DNA of 64,000 nucleotides from Rhodococcus pseudokoreensis (GCF_017068395.1 NZ_CP070619.1:5022001-5086000), one strand, 5' to 3'; positions 45,642-55,462 are shown, counted from the first letter of the stretch. The notes: generated from the sequence alone by a model not told the origin. A program made the numbers and translations.

Positions 45642-47108
45642 TCAGTTCGGCGATCTGAGATAGACCGTTTTGGTGGTTGTGAAGAACGTGCGGGCAGCCT
45701 TTCCCTGCTCGCGATTCATGCTGCTCGAGGCCTTGACTCCGCCGAACGGGACGTGTGGCTCCACACTCGCCGTCTCCCGATTGACATGCACCAGGCCGGA
45801 ATTGATCCGGCGCACGAACTGCATGGCTTTGGAGATGTTCGATGTGAACAGCGAGGCCGACAGGCCGAACACGGTGTCGTTCGCCGCGGCCAGCGCTTCG
45901 TCGAAATCCTCGACCTCGGTCAGGACGAGCACCGGGCCGAAGATTTCCTCCCGCACGAGTCGGCTGGACGGGGCCACACCGGTCAGCACCGTCGGTTCGA
46001 GGAAGCAACCCTCACCGTCTGCCTTGCCGCCGAGAAGGATGTCCGCACCCTCCTCGTGCGCGAGCCGAAGGTACTCGACGACGGTGTCGCGTTGCTCCGG
46101 TGAGGACATCGGCCCGATATCGGTGGCCTCGTCGTACGGGTTGCCCACCACCAGTCGGTTCACCTGGGCCAGCAGCAGTTCGCGGAATTCCGTTGCCACC
46201 TGGCGCTGAACGTAGACGCGACTGGTGGCCGTGCACCGCTGTCCGGCCGCCAGCATGGCTCCGCGAACGACCTGCACGGCCGCATCCTCGAGTTCGGCGT
46301 CCGCCAGCACGATGGCGGGGTTCTTGCCGCCGAGTTCGAGTTGCACCTTGACGTTACGGTCTGCGACCGCCTCCCGGAGGCGAACACCGACACCGTTGGA
46401 TCCGGTGAAGGTCAACGCCGCCAAGCGGTTGTCCCCGGTCAACGAACCGGACAGGGAACGGCCCTTACCGGTGATCAGATTGAGCACACCGGTCGGCAAA
46501 CCCGCCTCGGCGAAAATCTCGGTGAGCAATACCGCGCTGCCTGAGGCCCCTTCGGCCGGCTTCCACACCACGGAGTTGCCGAATGCGACTGCGGGAGCGA
46601 TTTTCCACGTCGGAATCGCGAACGGAAAGTTCCACGGCGTGATGGCGCAGACGATCCCGAGGGGTTGCTCGACGGTGAGCAGAACGGTCTCGGGGTCTGC
46701 GCTCGGGTAGGTCTCGCCCGAAGGCTGCAGCAGATCGCCGGCGTAGTAGCGCAGGATCGCAGCGCTGCGCAGCACCTCGCCGCGGGCGTCGCGGATGGCC
46801 TTGCCCATGTCGGCGGTGAGCCGCCGAGCGGCTGTCTCGACCCTGGCCTCGAGCAGGTCGGCTGCTCGGCGCAGGACGTCGGCGCGTTGGACGGCAGGTA
46901 TGGCGGCCCAACCCGGCTGGGCCTTCTCAGCCGCGTCGTAGGCGCGGCGGACGTGAGCGGGCGTCGCCGACGCGAAGATGCCCGACAAATGACCTGTCTC
47001 ATAAGGTTCGAATCGATTATATGTCTGTTCCGAGGTGCACCACTCGCCATCGATGAACAGTGTCGCGGCGTCCTCGAGGAGGGTTGCAGACGCGGGGGTG
47101 TTGGACAT
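45642..47108 (-). CDS. Aldehyde dehydrogenase (semialdehyde-type)
   Basis: 488 residues, first gene of the operon. Catalytic Glu258 lies in VQLELGGKNPAIVL and Cys292 in AAGQRCTATSRV; the latter string and EPHVPFGGVKASSSMNREQG are typical of succinate- and ketoglutarate-semialdehyde dehydrogenases, some of which act in oxidative sugar-acid pathways. An ATG at 47108 is chosen; a GTG two codons earlier is also possible. It diverges from transaldolase across a LacI-type operator. Confidence 0.92.
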   Translation of the reverse strand: MSNTPASATLLEDAATLFIDGEWCTSEQTYNRFEPYETGHLSGIFASATPAHVRRAYDAAEKAQPGWAAIPAVQRADVLRRAADLLEARVETAARRLTADMGKAIRDARGEVLRSAAILRYYAGDLLQPSGETYPSADPETVLLTVEQPLGIVCAITPWNFPFAIPTWKIAPAVAFGNSVVWKPAEGASGSAVLLTEIFAEAGLPTGVLNLITGKGRSLSGSLTGDNRLAALTFTGSNGVGVRLREAVADRNVKVQLELGGKNPAIVLADAELEDAAVQVVRGAMLAAGQRCTATSRVYVQRQVATEFRELLLAQVNRLVVGNPYDEATDIGPMSSPEQRDTVVEYLRLAHEEGADILLGGKADGEGCFLEPTVLTGVAPSSRLVREEIFGPVLVLTEVEDFDEALAAANDTVFGLSASLFTSNISKAMQFVRRINSGLVHVNRETASVEPHVPFGGVKASSSMNREQGKAARTFFTTTKTVYLRSPN

Positions 47109-47335
47109 GGTCACCTGACCTGGGGCATGGAGGGAGTCGAACGGGGGATTGCAGGTCTTTCACCTGCGTTGATGGAGTGTGAAGGCATCAGAGTGAGTGT
47201 GGTGCGTCCGGCCGGCTCGCGGGGGTGTCCGAGCCGGAGCGTCATCGCGGCGATCAGGCCGATCGAGGTCCTGGGGGAATCGTGGGTGATGAGGTTGTCA
47301 AGGGCATTCGGCATGTGATGGGATGACCTCCCGAA

Positions 47336-47349
47336 TAGAAACGTTTACA
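47336..47349. promoter_or_regulatory. LacI-type operator, site 1
   Basis: TAGAAACGTTTACA, centred on the palindrome AAACGTTT. It lies 43 bp upstream of the transaldolase ATG in the divergent promoter region shared with the aldehyde dehydrogenase operon. Similar sequences occur at three other promoters of the island. Confidence 0.6.
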
Positions 47350-47391
47350 TGACAATAAGTGGCTACGCCGGAACGGTCAAGGAGACTTCGA

Positions 47392-48678
47392 ATGAGAAAC
47401 GATCGAGGGCGCACTGTTCGCCCCCACGAGTACCTCGACACCAACGAAGGGCCGGCGGGGGAGGAGCGCAACTCCTCGCAATCCCCGGCCGCGTCCGGCC
47501 CGCTCCAGCGGCTGTCCGCCGCCGGCGTAGCAGTGTGGCTCGACGATTTGTCTCGTCACCGCCTGGCGTCAGGGAGCCTCGCCGCACTCGTGCAGAACTG
47601 GCCCGTGTGCGGCGTGACCACCAACCCGTCGATCTTCGAGAACGCCCTGCGGTCGGGCGAGGCTGCCTACGGTGAGCAGATCCGTGACCTGGCGATCGCA
47701 GGGGCGGATGCCGCCGAGGCTGTACGAGCGTTGACCACCACCGATGTTCGCTGGGCCTGCGAGATTCTGCGGGAGACGTACGAACGATCCGGCGGCGCCG
47801 ACGGCTATGTCTCGATCGAGGTGGACCCGTACCTGTCGCGCAACGTGCCGGGCACCGTCGCCGAGGCCCGCGACCTCTTTCGGCTGATCGGTCGCCGCAA
47901 CGTCCTGATCAAAATTCCGGCGACGGCCGAGTGCCTTCCCGCCATTACGCAGACGCTCGCGGCCGGCATCGGCGTCAACGTGACGCTGATCTTCTCTCTC
48001 GAACGTTACGAAGCCGTCCAGGACGCGTTCATGGCCGGTCTCGAGCAGGCCCGGGCGAACGGTCACGACCTGGCCGGCATCCAATCTGTGGCATCATTTT
48101 TCATCTCCCGAGTGGACGCAGAAGTAGACCGGCGCCTCGGCGAGGACGCTCGCGACTACCTGCGCGGGACGGCGGCGACAGCAAACGCCAGGCTCGCCTA
48201 CGAGAAGTTCGAGACGATGCTGCGCATTCCTCGATGGCGCGCGCTCGAGGCCGGCGGCGCCCACCCTCAGCGTCTCTTGTGGGCCTCCACCGGCGTGAAG
48301 GACCCCGCGTACTTCGACACCCGGTACGTCACCGAGTTGATCGCCGCCCGAACGGTGAACACGATGCCGGAGGAGACGCTGCACGCCGTGGCCGATCATG
48401 GCGTCGTGGACGGCGACAGCATCTCCGGAACATATGACACCTCGCGCACGGTCCTCGAGAGGCTCGCACTCGCCGGAGTCGATTACGACGACGTCGTCCG
48501 TGTGCTCGAAGTGGAGGGACTGCAGAAGTTCGAGGTCGCCTGGAACGAACTCACCTCGACCGTCGCGCTGCTTCTCGACGACGCCCGCGCGCGGGTCGAC
48601 CGATTTCATAACCCCAGCACAGATACCGCCGCCGTTCCCCGTATCGGCGGTCCAGACTCGAGAAGTGTGAGGCGATGA
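47392..48678 (+). CDS. tal: Transaldolase
   Basis: 428 residues. The Schiff-base lysine is in [18 protein letters not shown]. Further conserved stretches are [42 protein letters not shown] (here VNVTL...), and [20 protein letters not shown]. It belongs to the long actinobacterial type, with about 40 extra N-terminal residues and a short C-terminal tail. AAGGAG 8 nt upstream fixes the start. It overlaps pgi by ATGA. Confidence 0.94.
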   Translation: MRNDRGRTVRPHEYLDTNEGPAGEERNSSQSPAASGPLQRLSAAGVAVWLDDLSRHRLASGSLAALVQNWPVCGVTTNPSIFENALRSGEAAYGEQIRDLAIAGADAAEAVRALTTTDVRWACEILRETYERSGGADGYVSIEVDPYLSRNVPGTVAEARDLFRLIGRRNVLIKIPATAECLPAITQTLAAGIGVNVTLIFSLERYEAVQDAFMAGLEQARANGHDLAGIQSVASFFISRVDAEVDRRLGEDARDYLRGTAATANARLAYEKFETMLRIPRWRALEAGGAHPQRLLWASTGVKDPAYFDTRYVTELIAARTVNTMPEETLHAVADHGVVDGDSISGTYDTSRTVLERLALAGVDYDDVVRVLEVEGLQKFEVAWNELTSTVALLLDDARARVDRFHNPSTDTAAVPRIGGPDSRSVRR

Positions 48679-50363
48679 TGGAACTCCTTCAGACCCCGGT
48701 CGATCAGCGGCCGCAGTGGGCCGCGCTCGCGGAACACCGAGCACGCCTCGACGGAGTATCGCTTCGCCGACTGTTCGCCGAAAATCCGGGTCGTGCTTCC
48801 GAGTTCACCCTCGGCGTCGACGGACTGCTATTGGACTACTCGAAGAACCTCATCGACGCCGAGGTGATGGGCGCGTTGGTCGACCTCGCCTACGCCACCG
48901 GGGTGCACCGGCGGATCGAGGCGATGTTCGAGGGGGAGCGAATCAATACGACCGAAGATCGCGCCGCGGCACACGTCGCACTGCGCGCCGCGCGCGATCA
49001 GCGAATGGTGATCGACGGAGAGAATGTCGTCCCAAGGGTGCACCACGTACTCGACGAGATGGGGGCCTTCGCAACCCGGATCCGGTCGGGAGCGTGGCTG
49101 GGATACACAGGCAAAGCCATCAAGAACGTGGTGAATATCGGGATCGGCGGGTCGGATCTCGGTCCCGTGATGGCCGCCGAGGCGCTGTCGGCCTACTCGG
49201 ATCCGGGACTGAACGTCCGGTTCGTCTCCAATGTCGACGGCTCGGACATCGTGTCGGCGCTCCGAGGTCTCGATCAGAGCGAAACCCTGTACGTCGTCGT
49301 CTCGAAGACGTTCACCACTGTCGAGACACTGACCAATGCGCGCACCGCACGCCGGCTTCTGGTGGACGCACTCGGCAACGAGGATGCGGTTCGCAGACAC
49401 TTCGTCGCCGTCTCCACCAATGCGAAACAGGTGCGTCACTTCGGGATCGAGACCGAGAACATGTTCGGTTTCTGGGACTGGGTCGGCGGTAGGTACTCCG
49501 TCGAGTCGGCGGTCGGACTGTCGTTGATGATCGCGATCGGGCCCGAGAACTTCGCCTCGATGACCGACGGCTTCCGTGCGATGGACACCCACTTCCGCGA
49601 GGCGCCGCTCGCCCACAACATGCCCGTGCTCCTCGCACTGATCGGACTCTGGTACAACAATTTTCACGACGCTCAGACCCATGCCATCCTCCCGTACAGC
49701 ACGTACCTCGCACGCTTTCCGGCGTACCTGCAGCAGCTCGACATGGAGAGCAACGGCAAATCAGTGGACACCGAGGGACGGCTGGTCCGGGTCCGTACCG
49801 GCCCGGTCGTGTGGGGCGAACCCGGCACGAACGGCCAGCACGCCTTCTATCAGCTGCTGCATCAAGGGACCCACCTGGTCCCCTGCGACTTCATCGGCTT
49901 TCTTCGTCCCGTCGACGGTCCTGACGAGCACCACGATCTGTTGATGGCGAACTTCTTCGCTCAGACCGAGGCACTCGCCTTCGGTCGCAGCGAGGAGGAG
50001 GTGGCGGCTGCCGGGGTGCGGGCCGACCTGGTCCCGCACCGAAGTTTCGCGGGGGACCGACCGACGAACACGCTGCTGGCAGGCAGATTGAACCCGTTCG
50101 TGCTCGGTCAGCTGGTGGCGCTGTACGAACACAAGGTGTTCACCCAGGGGGTTCTGTGGGGAATCAACTCGTTCGATCAATGGGGTGTGGAGCTGGGGAA
50201 AGTGCTCGCCCACCGCATCTTCGACGAGCTCTCTCAGGACGAGCCGCCCGCGCCCGGTCACGATGAATCGACGAACTCCCTGGTCTCGATGTACCGGACG
50301 GCCGCGGCCCGGCGGGTGCGGCCGCGGCCCGGCGGAGACCGAGACGGTGCCGCCGTGCGCTGA
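48675..50363 (+). CDS. pgi: Glucose-6-phosphate isomerase
   Basis: 562 residues with both PGI signatures: [21 protein letters not shown] and the C-terminal [18 protein letters not shown], plus [11 protein letters not shown] and [19 protein letters not shown]. It interconverts F6P and G6P, returning carbon from tal/tkt and GlpX to Fgd. Translationally coupled to tal. A C-terminal Arg/Pro-rich tail ([19 protein letters not shown]) is unusual. Confidence 0.95.
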   Translation: MMELLQTPVDQRPQWAALAEHRARLDGVSLRRLFAENPGRASEFTLGVDGLLLDYSKNLIDAEVMGALVDLAYATGVHRRIEAMFEGERINTTEDRAAAHVALRAARDQRMVIDGENVVPRVHHVLDEMGAFATRIRSGAWLGYTGKAIKNVVNIGIGGSDLGPVMAAEALSAYSDPGLNVRFVSNVDGSDIVSALRGLDQSETLYVVVSKTFTTVETLTNARTARRLLVDALGNEDAVRRHFVAVSTNAKQVRHFGIETENMFGFWDWVGGRYSVESAVGLSLMIAIGPENFASMTDGFRAMDTHFREAPLAHNMPVLLALIGLWYNNFHDAQTHAILPYSTYLARFPAYLQQLDMESNGKSVDTEGRLVRVRTGPVVWGEPGTNGQHAFYQLLHQGTHLVPCDFIGFLRPVDGPDEHHDLLMANFFAQTEALAFGRSEEEVAAAGVRADLVPHRSFAGDRPTNTLLAGRLNPFVLGQLVALYEHKVFTQGVLWGINSFDQWGVELGKVLAHRIFDELSQDEPPAPGHDESTNSLVSMYRTAAARRVRPRPGGDRDGAAVR

Positions 50364-50482
50364 GCAAGAAGGACGGGCCACGCCACTGTGCGGTGTGCAG
50401 GTCCCGGGCGTGGGGCGGCGTCGGCGACAGGCACGCGAGAATCCTCCAGAACGCTTGACGCTCCACAACTGCTCTTGTAGAT

Positions 50483-50496
50483 TAGAAACGAATCCA
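50483..50496. promoter_or_regulatory. LacI-type operator, site 2 (weak)
   Basis: TAGAAACGAATCCA. The left half TAGAAAC matches the other island sites exactly, while the right half is diverged. It lies in the 318-bp gap between pgi and the cupin gene, which otherwise holds only the 3' tail of the pgi unit and the cupin promoter. Confidence 0.4.
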
Positions 50497-50539
50497 GTCG
50501 GCATTACTACAGGTCGAATGCCAGATTAGATCTCCAAAG

Positions 50540-50553
50540 TGGAAACGATTCAC
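50540..50553. promoter_or_regulatory. LacI-type operator, site 3
   Basis: TGGAAACGATTCAC, a GAAACG-N-TTC palindrome about 130 bp upstream of the cupin ATG and 57 bp after site 2 (centre to centre). This spacing would allow a looped or cooperative tetramer. Confidence 0.5.
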
Positions 50554-50681
50554 ACCGGATAGCAATCGCGGTGGTCGTCACGGGAATCACCCGCAGATCC
50601 AGCACGAGTCCACTGCGCTCAGGCTGCCCGGCCACCGTCGTGGATGCTTCCGGACCGACTCCAAATGAAGGGAAGACCCGG

Positions 50682-51137
50682 ATGGCCGACTTCGATCCGT
50701 CAGCGCCGAACGCGCGACGTTACCCGCGGGTGATCACCGAAGGCGAGATCAGCAGCATGCCGCGTTTGCAATTCAACACCGGCATCGACACCGCGATCTT
50801 CCTGTCGCGGGAGCGCGACGACGCACGCTACTTCCGCCAGGGCTACTGCTACCAGGAACCCGACCACGCCCCCTACAACTGGGAGCAGCCCAACTTCGAC
50901 GAGACGCACTACTGCCTCGAGGGGCACATCAAGCTGCGGGTCAAGGATGCGAATGACCGAGAGGTCGTACTCGAAGCCGGCCCGGGAGAGCATATCTACC
51001 TCCCGGCCGGATACACCTACACCCTCGAGAACACCGGTGTGCGGACCGTCTTTTTCTGGACCAGCGGCCCGTCTCCCCGCGTGGGACTCGTCGAGGTGCC
51101 GGATTACCACAAGACCCTCCAAGAACTGAGGAAGTGA
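50682..51137 (+). CDS. Cupin-domain protein (EutQ-like)
   Basis: 151 residues with a single cupin barrel: PNFDETHYCLEGHIKLRVKDAN and LEAGPGEHIYLPAGYTYTLENTG, giving metal-ligand candidates His/Glu (DETHYCLEGH) and His (GEHIYLPAG). A separate conserved segment is FRQGYCYQEPDHAPYNWEQPN. EutQ-like cupins include small-molecule acetate kinases and isomerases. GAAGGGAAG upstream supports the start. First gene of the LacI-regulated set. Confidence 0.8.
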   Translation: MADFDPSAPNARRYPRVITEGEISSMPRLQFNTGIDTAIFLSRERDDARYFRQGYCYQEPDHAPYNWEQPNFDETHYCLEGHIKLRVKDANDREVVLEAGPGEHIYLPAGYTYTLENTGVRTVFFWTSGPSPRVGLVEVPDYHKTLQELRK

Positions 51138-51144
51138 GAGAGCA

Positions 51145-51669
51145 ATGGCCGTGACCGCAAGCCAGACCGCCCCCCTGCGGGGCGACAAGAGGTGGGGTTA
51201 CCTCGACAGGGCCAAGAGCATCCGTGTAGCGAGTGTGAATGCCGACGGGAGCATCTACCTGACTCCCCTGTGGTTCGTCGTCGACGACAAGAGGATCTTC
51301 CTCCCGATCGACGCCGGCAGCCGCCACGGTGCGAACTCGCAGGAGGGCCGGAATATCGCCGCGCTGGTCGATTCGGGCGACGAGTACGCCACCGTCAGTG
51401 GTGTGCGCATCCTGGGAACGCTGGTCGAAGCCACAGACGAGGTTCTCGTGAAGAAGCTCCAGGACAAAGTCTTCGAGAAGTACTTCGGCACGGGTCACCC
51501 CTACGCCGAGCAGTACTTCGAGTTCGGTGACTTCGCCGACCGCCGCTACCTGGAACTGGTGCCGGACAAGATGATCGGCTGGGATTCACGTGAGACGACG
51601 ATGCCGCAGGTTCCGGAAGCTCGTGTGCTGCCGGACTTTGTGGGAGACCGGCCGCTGCCCACGCGCTGA
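51145..51669 (+). CDS. Pyridoxamine-phosphate-oxidase-like split-barrel protein, possible F420-binding FDOR
   Basis: 174 residues with the split beta-barrel pattern: YLDRAKSIRVASVNADGSIYLTPLWFVVDDKRIFLP, then RNIAALVDSGDEYATVSGVRILGTLV and FADRRYLELVPDKMIGWD. The family binds FMN, F420, haem or biliverdin. Given the F420 genes in the same island, an F420-dependent oxidoreductase (FDOR-B) is a good guess, but not proven. The gene follows the cupin gene by 7 bp and ends before a strong hairpin. Confidence 0.75.
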   Translation: MAVTASQTAPLRGDKRWGYLDRAKSIRVASVNADGSIYLTPLWFVVDDKRIFLPIDAGSRHGANSQEGRNIAALVDSGDEYATVSGVRILGTLVEATDEVLVKKLQDKVFEKYFGTGHPYAEQYFEFGDFADRRYLELVPDKMIGWDSRETTMPQVPEARVLPDFVGDRPLPTR

Positions 51670-51695
51670 CCGATCCGGTCATCGCCGCAGATCAC

Positions 51696-51740
51696 GGCGG
51701 ACCGGCATCGCCTCGTCGCTGACGGAGACGCCGGTCCGCC
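51696..51740 (+). terminator. Hairpin after the split-barrel gene
   Basis: Perfect 11-bp arms GGCGGACCGGC / GCCGGTCCGCC with a 23-base loop, followed by TGTTTCC. Confidence 0.6.
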
Positions 51741-51813
51741 TGTTTCCCGACAAGGACGACCGCGGGCGACGGCTCGAGTTGCACACACACATTCTTTGAA
51801 ATTTGGAGTAGGT

Positions 51814-52626
51814 ATGACTTCGACTAAGGACGGCGCCACCCGGGTGCTCGTGGTCGGCGAATCATGGATCAAACACACAGTGCACATCAAGGGCTTCGAC
51901 GAATTCCGCACCGTCGAGTACGAGGAAGGCGGCGGTGTCTTCCTGGACTCGCTGGAGGCATCCGGCATCGACGTGACATACATGCGCGCCCACGAAATAT
52001 CAGGGCAGTTCCCGAAGACGCTCGAAGAGTTGCAGCAGTTCGACGTCGTGGTCCTCAGCGACATCGGAGCGAACTCCTTCCTGCTGGCCGACGAGACGTT
52101 TCTGCGATCCGAACGCAGCGTCAACCGTTTGTCGCTGCTCGCGGACTTCACCGAAGCCGGCGGAGGCCTGATCATGGTGGGCGGCTACATGTCGTTCGCG
52201 GGCATCGACGGCAAAGCCCGCTACGGGATGAGTCCGCTTGCACCAGTACTTCCGGTCACCATGCTCGACTACGACGACCGTATCGAAGTTCCCGAAGGGC
52301 TCGACGCCACATTCGACGAGCCCAATCACGAGATCCTCGGCGGGACCCCCGCGGAATGGCCGATGCTTCTCGGCTACAACCGGGTCACCGCCAAGTCCGA
52401 CGCGACGGTTGTCGCGCGCTTCGGCGAAGACCCGCTGCTGGTCGTCGGAACCGCCGGCGTCGGCCGCACGGTGGCCTTCGCGTCCGATTTGGCTCCCCAT
52501 TGGGCGCCACCGGAATTCGTGCAGTGGCAGCATTATCAGGCGCTGTGGACGTCGATCGTGAACTGGGCTGCGGGCCGCGACACGCGCCTTCCGTCGCCGG
52601 TGCACGCAATTGCTGCGGTAGATTGA
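51814..52626 (+). CDS. Class I glutamine amidotransferase-like protein (PF07090 type)
   Basis: 270 residues: TRVLVVGESWIKHTVHIKGFDEF, LEASGIDVTYMRAHEISGQFP, FDVVVLSDIGANSFLL, and GGGLIMVGGYMSFAGIDGKARYG match the ThuA-like/DUF1355 GATase1-like fold. The usual nucleophilic elbow Cys of true amidotransferases is replaced by the GGYMS turn, so glutaminase activity is unlikely. The homologous fold is often found with sugar catabolism genes. GGAG precedes the ATG; a TTG start six codons upstream is possible. Confidence 0.78.
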   Translation: MTSTKDGATRVLVVGESWIKHTVHIKGFDEFRTVEYEEGGGVFLDSLEASGIDVTYMRAHEISGQFPKTLEELQQFDVVVLSDIGANSFLLADETFLRSERSVNRLSLLADFTEAGGGLIMVGGYMSFAGIDGKARYGMSPLAPVLPVTMLDYDDRIEVPEGLDATFDEPNHEILGGTPAEWPMLLGYNRVTAKSDATVVARFGEDPLLVVGTAGVGRTVAFASDLAPHWAPPEFVQWQHYQALWTSIVNWAAGRDTRLPSPVHAIAAVD

Positions 52627-52633
52627 GAATTTT

Positions 52634-53665
52634 ATGAGCAATGGTCAGCCCCCGACGATGAAAGACGTGGCCCGGCACGCGGGTGTGTCCGTGAGCACGG
52701 TCAGCTACGTCTTGAACGACAGTGGATCGGTTGCGCCCGCACGCCGAGCCCGCGTCCTCGACGCTGTGCGGGTCCTCAACTACGCACCCAACGAGGCTGC
52801 GCGGGGGTTGAAGAGACGTTCGGCGCCCACGATCGGACTCGTGGTCCCCGAACTGTCGAATCAGTTCTTCGCACTCCTCGTGGAAGGCGTCGAACAGGCC
52901 GCAGCTGCTCGTGGAGTGCTCGTCGTGTTGTGCGCCCCTGAAGCCACCGACGGAGGAGAGTCGCTCAACGGGCGGCTGCTCCGAAGCCAGAGGCTGAATG
53001 GGATCATCTATCTGTCGGGGGCGTCGACGTCGCCTACGTCGCTCCTCGAACTCATGCGACTCGGACCGATCGTTCTGGTCGACGAGCAGGTCCCCGGATT
53101 CGACCTGCCAGCCATCGTGTCGGACAACCGTCGCGGCGCCCGGCAAGTCGCTCAACATGTGCTCGAAGCAGGCCATCGCAAGATCGCCGTCATCGGCGGT
53201 CCCGAGGGTCTGTGGACGTCGCAGCAACGACTCGCCGGATATCGGGAAGCGTTGGCAGCTGCAGGAATCGAACCCGATGCCGTTCCGGTCTTCGGGGGAA
53301 GCTACCGGCAGGAGTCAGGTACGGAACTCGCGGCGAAGGCATTGTCCGGGCCACCGGCGGAGCGCCCGACAGCGTTGTTGTGCGCGAACGACTTGATGGC
53401 CATCGGAGTGCTCGAGTACTGCCGATCCGAGGGTATCAGCGTGCCCGAAGAGCTCAGCGTCGTCGGCTTCGACGACCTACCGCTGGTCTCGCTCCTCACG
53501 CCGAGATTGACCACCGTCCGCCAACCGGCTCGGGACATGGGGGAACGAGCGGCAAACCTGCTGTTCGAACTCATCGACGACAAGGTCGACGTGCCCGCTC
53601 CCGAGCCATTCCCGGCCCTGCTACAGATAAGAGATTCCGTGGCCACACCCTTAGGTAGCTCATGA
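52634..53665 (+). CDS. LacI-family transcriptional regulator
   Basis: 343 residues with the N-terminal LacI helix-turn-helix MKDVARHAGVSVSTVSYVLN and hinge AARGLKRRSAPTIGLVVPELSNQFF, then a periplasmic-binding-protein-like sensor (LARYREAL-type GYREALAAAGI, ALLCANDLMAIGVLEYCRSEGISVPEELSVVGFDDLPL). It is encoded between the GATase-like gene and ribokinase and most likely recognises the GAAACG-type operators of this island. The effector is probably a sugar or sugar derivative. Confidence 0.93.
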   Translation: MSNGQPPTMKDVARHAGVSVSTVSYVLNDSGSVAPARRARVLDAVRVLNYAPNEAARGLKRRSAPTIGLVVPELSNQFFALLVEGVEQAAAARGVLVVLCAPEATDGGESLNGRLLRSQRLNGIIYLSGASTSPTSLLELMRLGPIVLVDEQVPGFDLPAIVSDNRRGARQVAQHVLEAGHRKIAVIGGPEGLWTSQQRLAGYREALAAAGIEPDAVPVFGGSYRQESGTELAAKALSGPPAERPTALLCANDLMAIGVLEYCRSEGISVPEELSVVGFDDLPLVSLLTPRLTTVRQPARDMGERAANLLFELIDDKVDVPAPEPFPALLQIRDSVATPLGSS

Positions 53666-54612
53666 GTACGTCGCTGAACGCGGGTACCAGCCGGGGGCGA
53701 GTGATCGTCGTCGGAGCGATCAACGTCGACCTGGTCGTCGCCGCTGAGAGACTGCCCGGTCCGGGTGAGACCGTCGTAGGAACCCGCGTCGAACGGTATG
53801 GCGGCGGCAAAGGCGCCAACGCCGCGGTCGCGGCCGCGCGAGCAGGCGCGGAAGTGCACCTCGTCGGGGCGGTAGGAGCGGACGCCAACGGCACCCAGGC
53901 GCTCGATGAACTGACCGCTGAAGGCATCTGGGTAGACGGTGTCACCGTTCTCGAGCACGAAGCCACCGGGGTCGCGTTGATCGTCGTCGACCCCCGCGCC
54001 GAAAACCAGATCGCAGTCGGTGCGGGAGCCAATGCAGCTCTGAGCGCCGCATACGTGACGCGGGCCCTCGCTTCCGTCCTGAGACCCTCGGATTCAGTGC
54101 TGGTCAGCACGGAAATACCCGATGCCGCGGTGGAGGCCGCAGTGGTCGCTGCCGCTTCGGCGGGTGCACGCTGTGTCCTGAATCCGGCCCCTCCCATTCC
54201 CGGGGTTGCCGATCTCCTCGGGTACGGGCCGATCCTGACGCCCAATGCGGGTGAGTGTGTCGAACTCGCCAAGATGCTGGGTGACGAGCACACCGATGCC
54301 CGCGAGGCTGCCGCCGCGATCATGGCACGCACCGGAGCGCCGGTCGTGGTCACTCTGGGAGATGACGGTGCCCTGGTACTCCGGCCTGACGGGAACATCG
54401 ACCACGTTCGGCCACGGCCGACCGTCGCACGCGATACCACCGGCGCAGGCGATACCTTCAATGGCGTTCTAATCACCCGGCTAGCAGGCGGAGACGAACT
54501 CGACGACGCTGCCCGAGCCGCGAATGTTGCCGCCGCGCTGTCTGTTGCCCACGTCGGGGCCCGCGCAGGGATGCCTCGCGCCACGGACATCGAGGCCGGC
54601 AGCCGGGCGTAA
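53662..54612 (+). CDS. rbsK: Ribokinase-like PfkB-family sugar kinase
   Basis: 316 residues with both PfkB signatures: RYGGGKGANAAVAAARAGAEVHLVGAVG near the N-terminus and DTTGAGDTFNGVLITRLAGG near the C-terminus, with the catalytic Asp in GAGDTF. The sequence is closest in pattern to ribokinases (GAINVDLVVAAERLPGPGETV). It would make ribose 5-phosphate, which can feed both tkt/tal and PRPP synthase encoded here. ATGA overlap with the lacI-type gene. Confidence 0.88.
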   Translation: MSTSLNAGTSRGRVIVVGAINVDLVVAAERLPGPGETVVGTRVERYGGGKGANAAVAAARAGAEVHLVGAVGADANGTQALDELTAEGIWVDGVTVLEHEATGVALIVVDPRAENQIAVGAGANAALSAAYVTRALASVLRPSDSVLVSTEIPDAAVEAAVVAAASAGARCVLNPAPPIPGVADLLGYGPILTPNAGECVELAKMLGDEHTDAREAAAAIMARTGAPVVVTLGDDGALVLRPDGNIDHVRPRPTVARDTTGAGDTFNGVLITRLAGGDELDDAARAANVAAALSVAHVGARAGMPRATDIEAGSRA

Positions 54613-54686
54613 CCCCCTTCGAGGCCCCTGCGCGGCGATCATCGGCGCAACCGGAGGCTTCCCGAACCGGAGCATATGGAGCAACC

Positions 54687-55076
54687 ATGACTATTGACGA
54701 CCGTGCAACGTTGATCGACCAGTTCATCTACGCCTGGAACACCAAGGATGTCGACGCACTGATGAACCTGATGACCGACAATTGCACCTTCCACTCTTCG
54801 GTCGGCCCCGATCCGGGAGTCCGGTTCGAAGGCCGTACCGATGTTCGTCGCGGATTCGAAATGTATCTTCGACCAAGCGGTTCGGCGACTGAAACCGTGA
54901 TGGAGAAGCCGCTTGTAAGTATGAATTTTGCGGTAACCCGGTGGACTACCACCCAGAGGCGGGAGGACGGGACCGTTCTGCAAACACTTGCCTGCGACGT
55001 GTTCGAGTTCGAAGGCGACCGCATCAGGCGTAAGGACACCTACCGCAAGAATTCCACTCCCGTTAGTGCTTCCTAG
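54687..55076 (+). CDS. SnoaL/NTF2-like small protein
   Basis: 129 residues with the NTF2-like cone fold pattern: DQFIYAWNTKDVDALMNLMTDNCTFHSSVGP, FEGRTDVRRGFEMYL, and LACDVFEFEGDRIRRKDTYRKN. Such proteins are small isomerases, cyclases or ligand binders. The role here is unknown. It is the last gene of the LacI-ribokinase unit, before a strong terminator. Confidence 0.82.
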   Translation: MTIDDRATLIDQFIYAWNTKDVDALMNLMTDNCTFHSSVGPDPGVRFEGRTDVRRGFEMYLRPSGSATETVMEKPLVSMNFAVTRWTTTQRREDGTVLQTLACDVFEFEGDRIRRKDTYRKNSTPVSAS

Positions 55077-55320
55077 AAGGGGTGCATAAGACCTAACCGA
55101 ATGTTGTGGGGTTGCGGGTCGGATACCGCAACGTGATCACTCTGACGCCAACGGCAAGTTTCGGAGCGCAGACAAGCAGCCCCGGGATTGGGGTAGATAG
55201 GGCGACCGTCCCGCAAACAAGCGGGAGAATCGCATGGTCGCTTCGTCGAGTCGGCACCGACCGGTCGCGTCGCCGTGCCGGCGTTCGGCCCCACGATCCC
55301 CTCGGCTTCGGCTGCGAAAA

Positions 55321-55350
55321 TGCGGTCATTCACAGGTGTGAATGACCGCA
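55321..55350 (+). terminator. Perfect 13-bp hairpin
   Basis: TGCGGTCATTCAC / GTGAATGACCGCA around AGGT, preceded by GAAAA. It probably ends the cupin-to-SnoaL transcripts. Confidence 0.7.
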
Positions 55351-55448
55351 TTCGTCTGTCCAGGTATATGTTTCATTGCCTGGTTCGATTTGTCACGCGG
55401 CCGGTCGGCAGGGTGTTTGCCGGTAGCTCAGGCATCCGTGACCAGGAG

Positions 55449-55462
55449 TAGAACCGTTTCTA
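55449..55462. promoter_or_regulatory. LacI-type operator, site 4
   Basis: TAGAACCGTTTCTA; its reverse complement TAGAAACGGTTCTA is the most symmetric of the four sites (6 of 7 pairs). It lies 447 bp upstream of the nicotinamide phosphoribosyltransferase gene. Confidence 0.55.

Noticed and set aside
47392..50363. Ribulose-monophosphate (formaldehyde) pathway, suggested by tal and pgi together
   Set aside because: No hexulose-phosphate synthase or isomerase is present; the genes fit a pentose-phosphate cycle better.
55093..55345. Pair of overlapping small open frames on opposite strands
   Set aside because: Neither has a ribosome-binding site, family resemblance or composition unlike a shadow; they run into a terminator hairpin.
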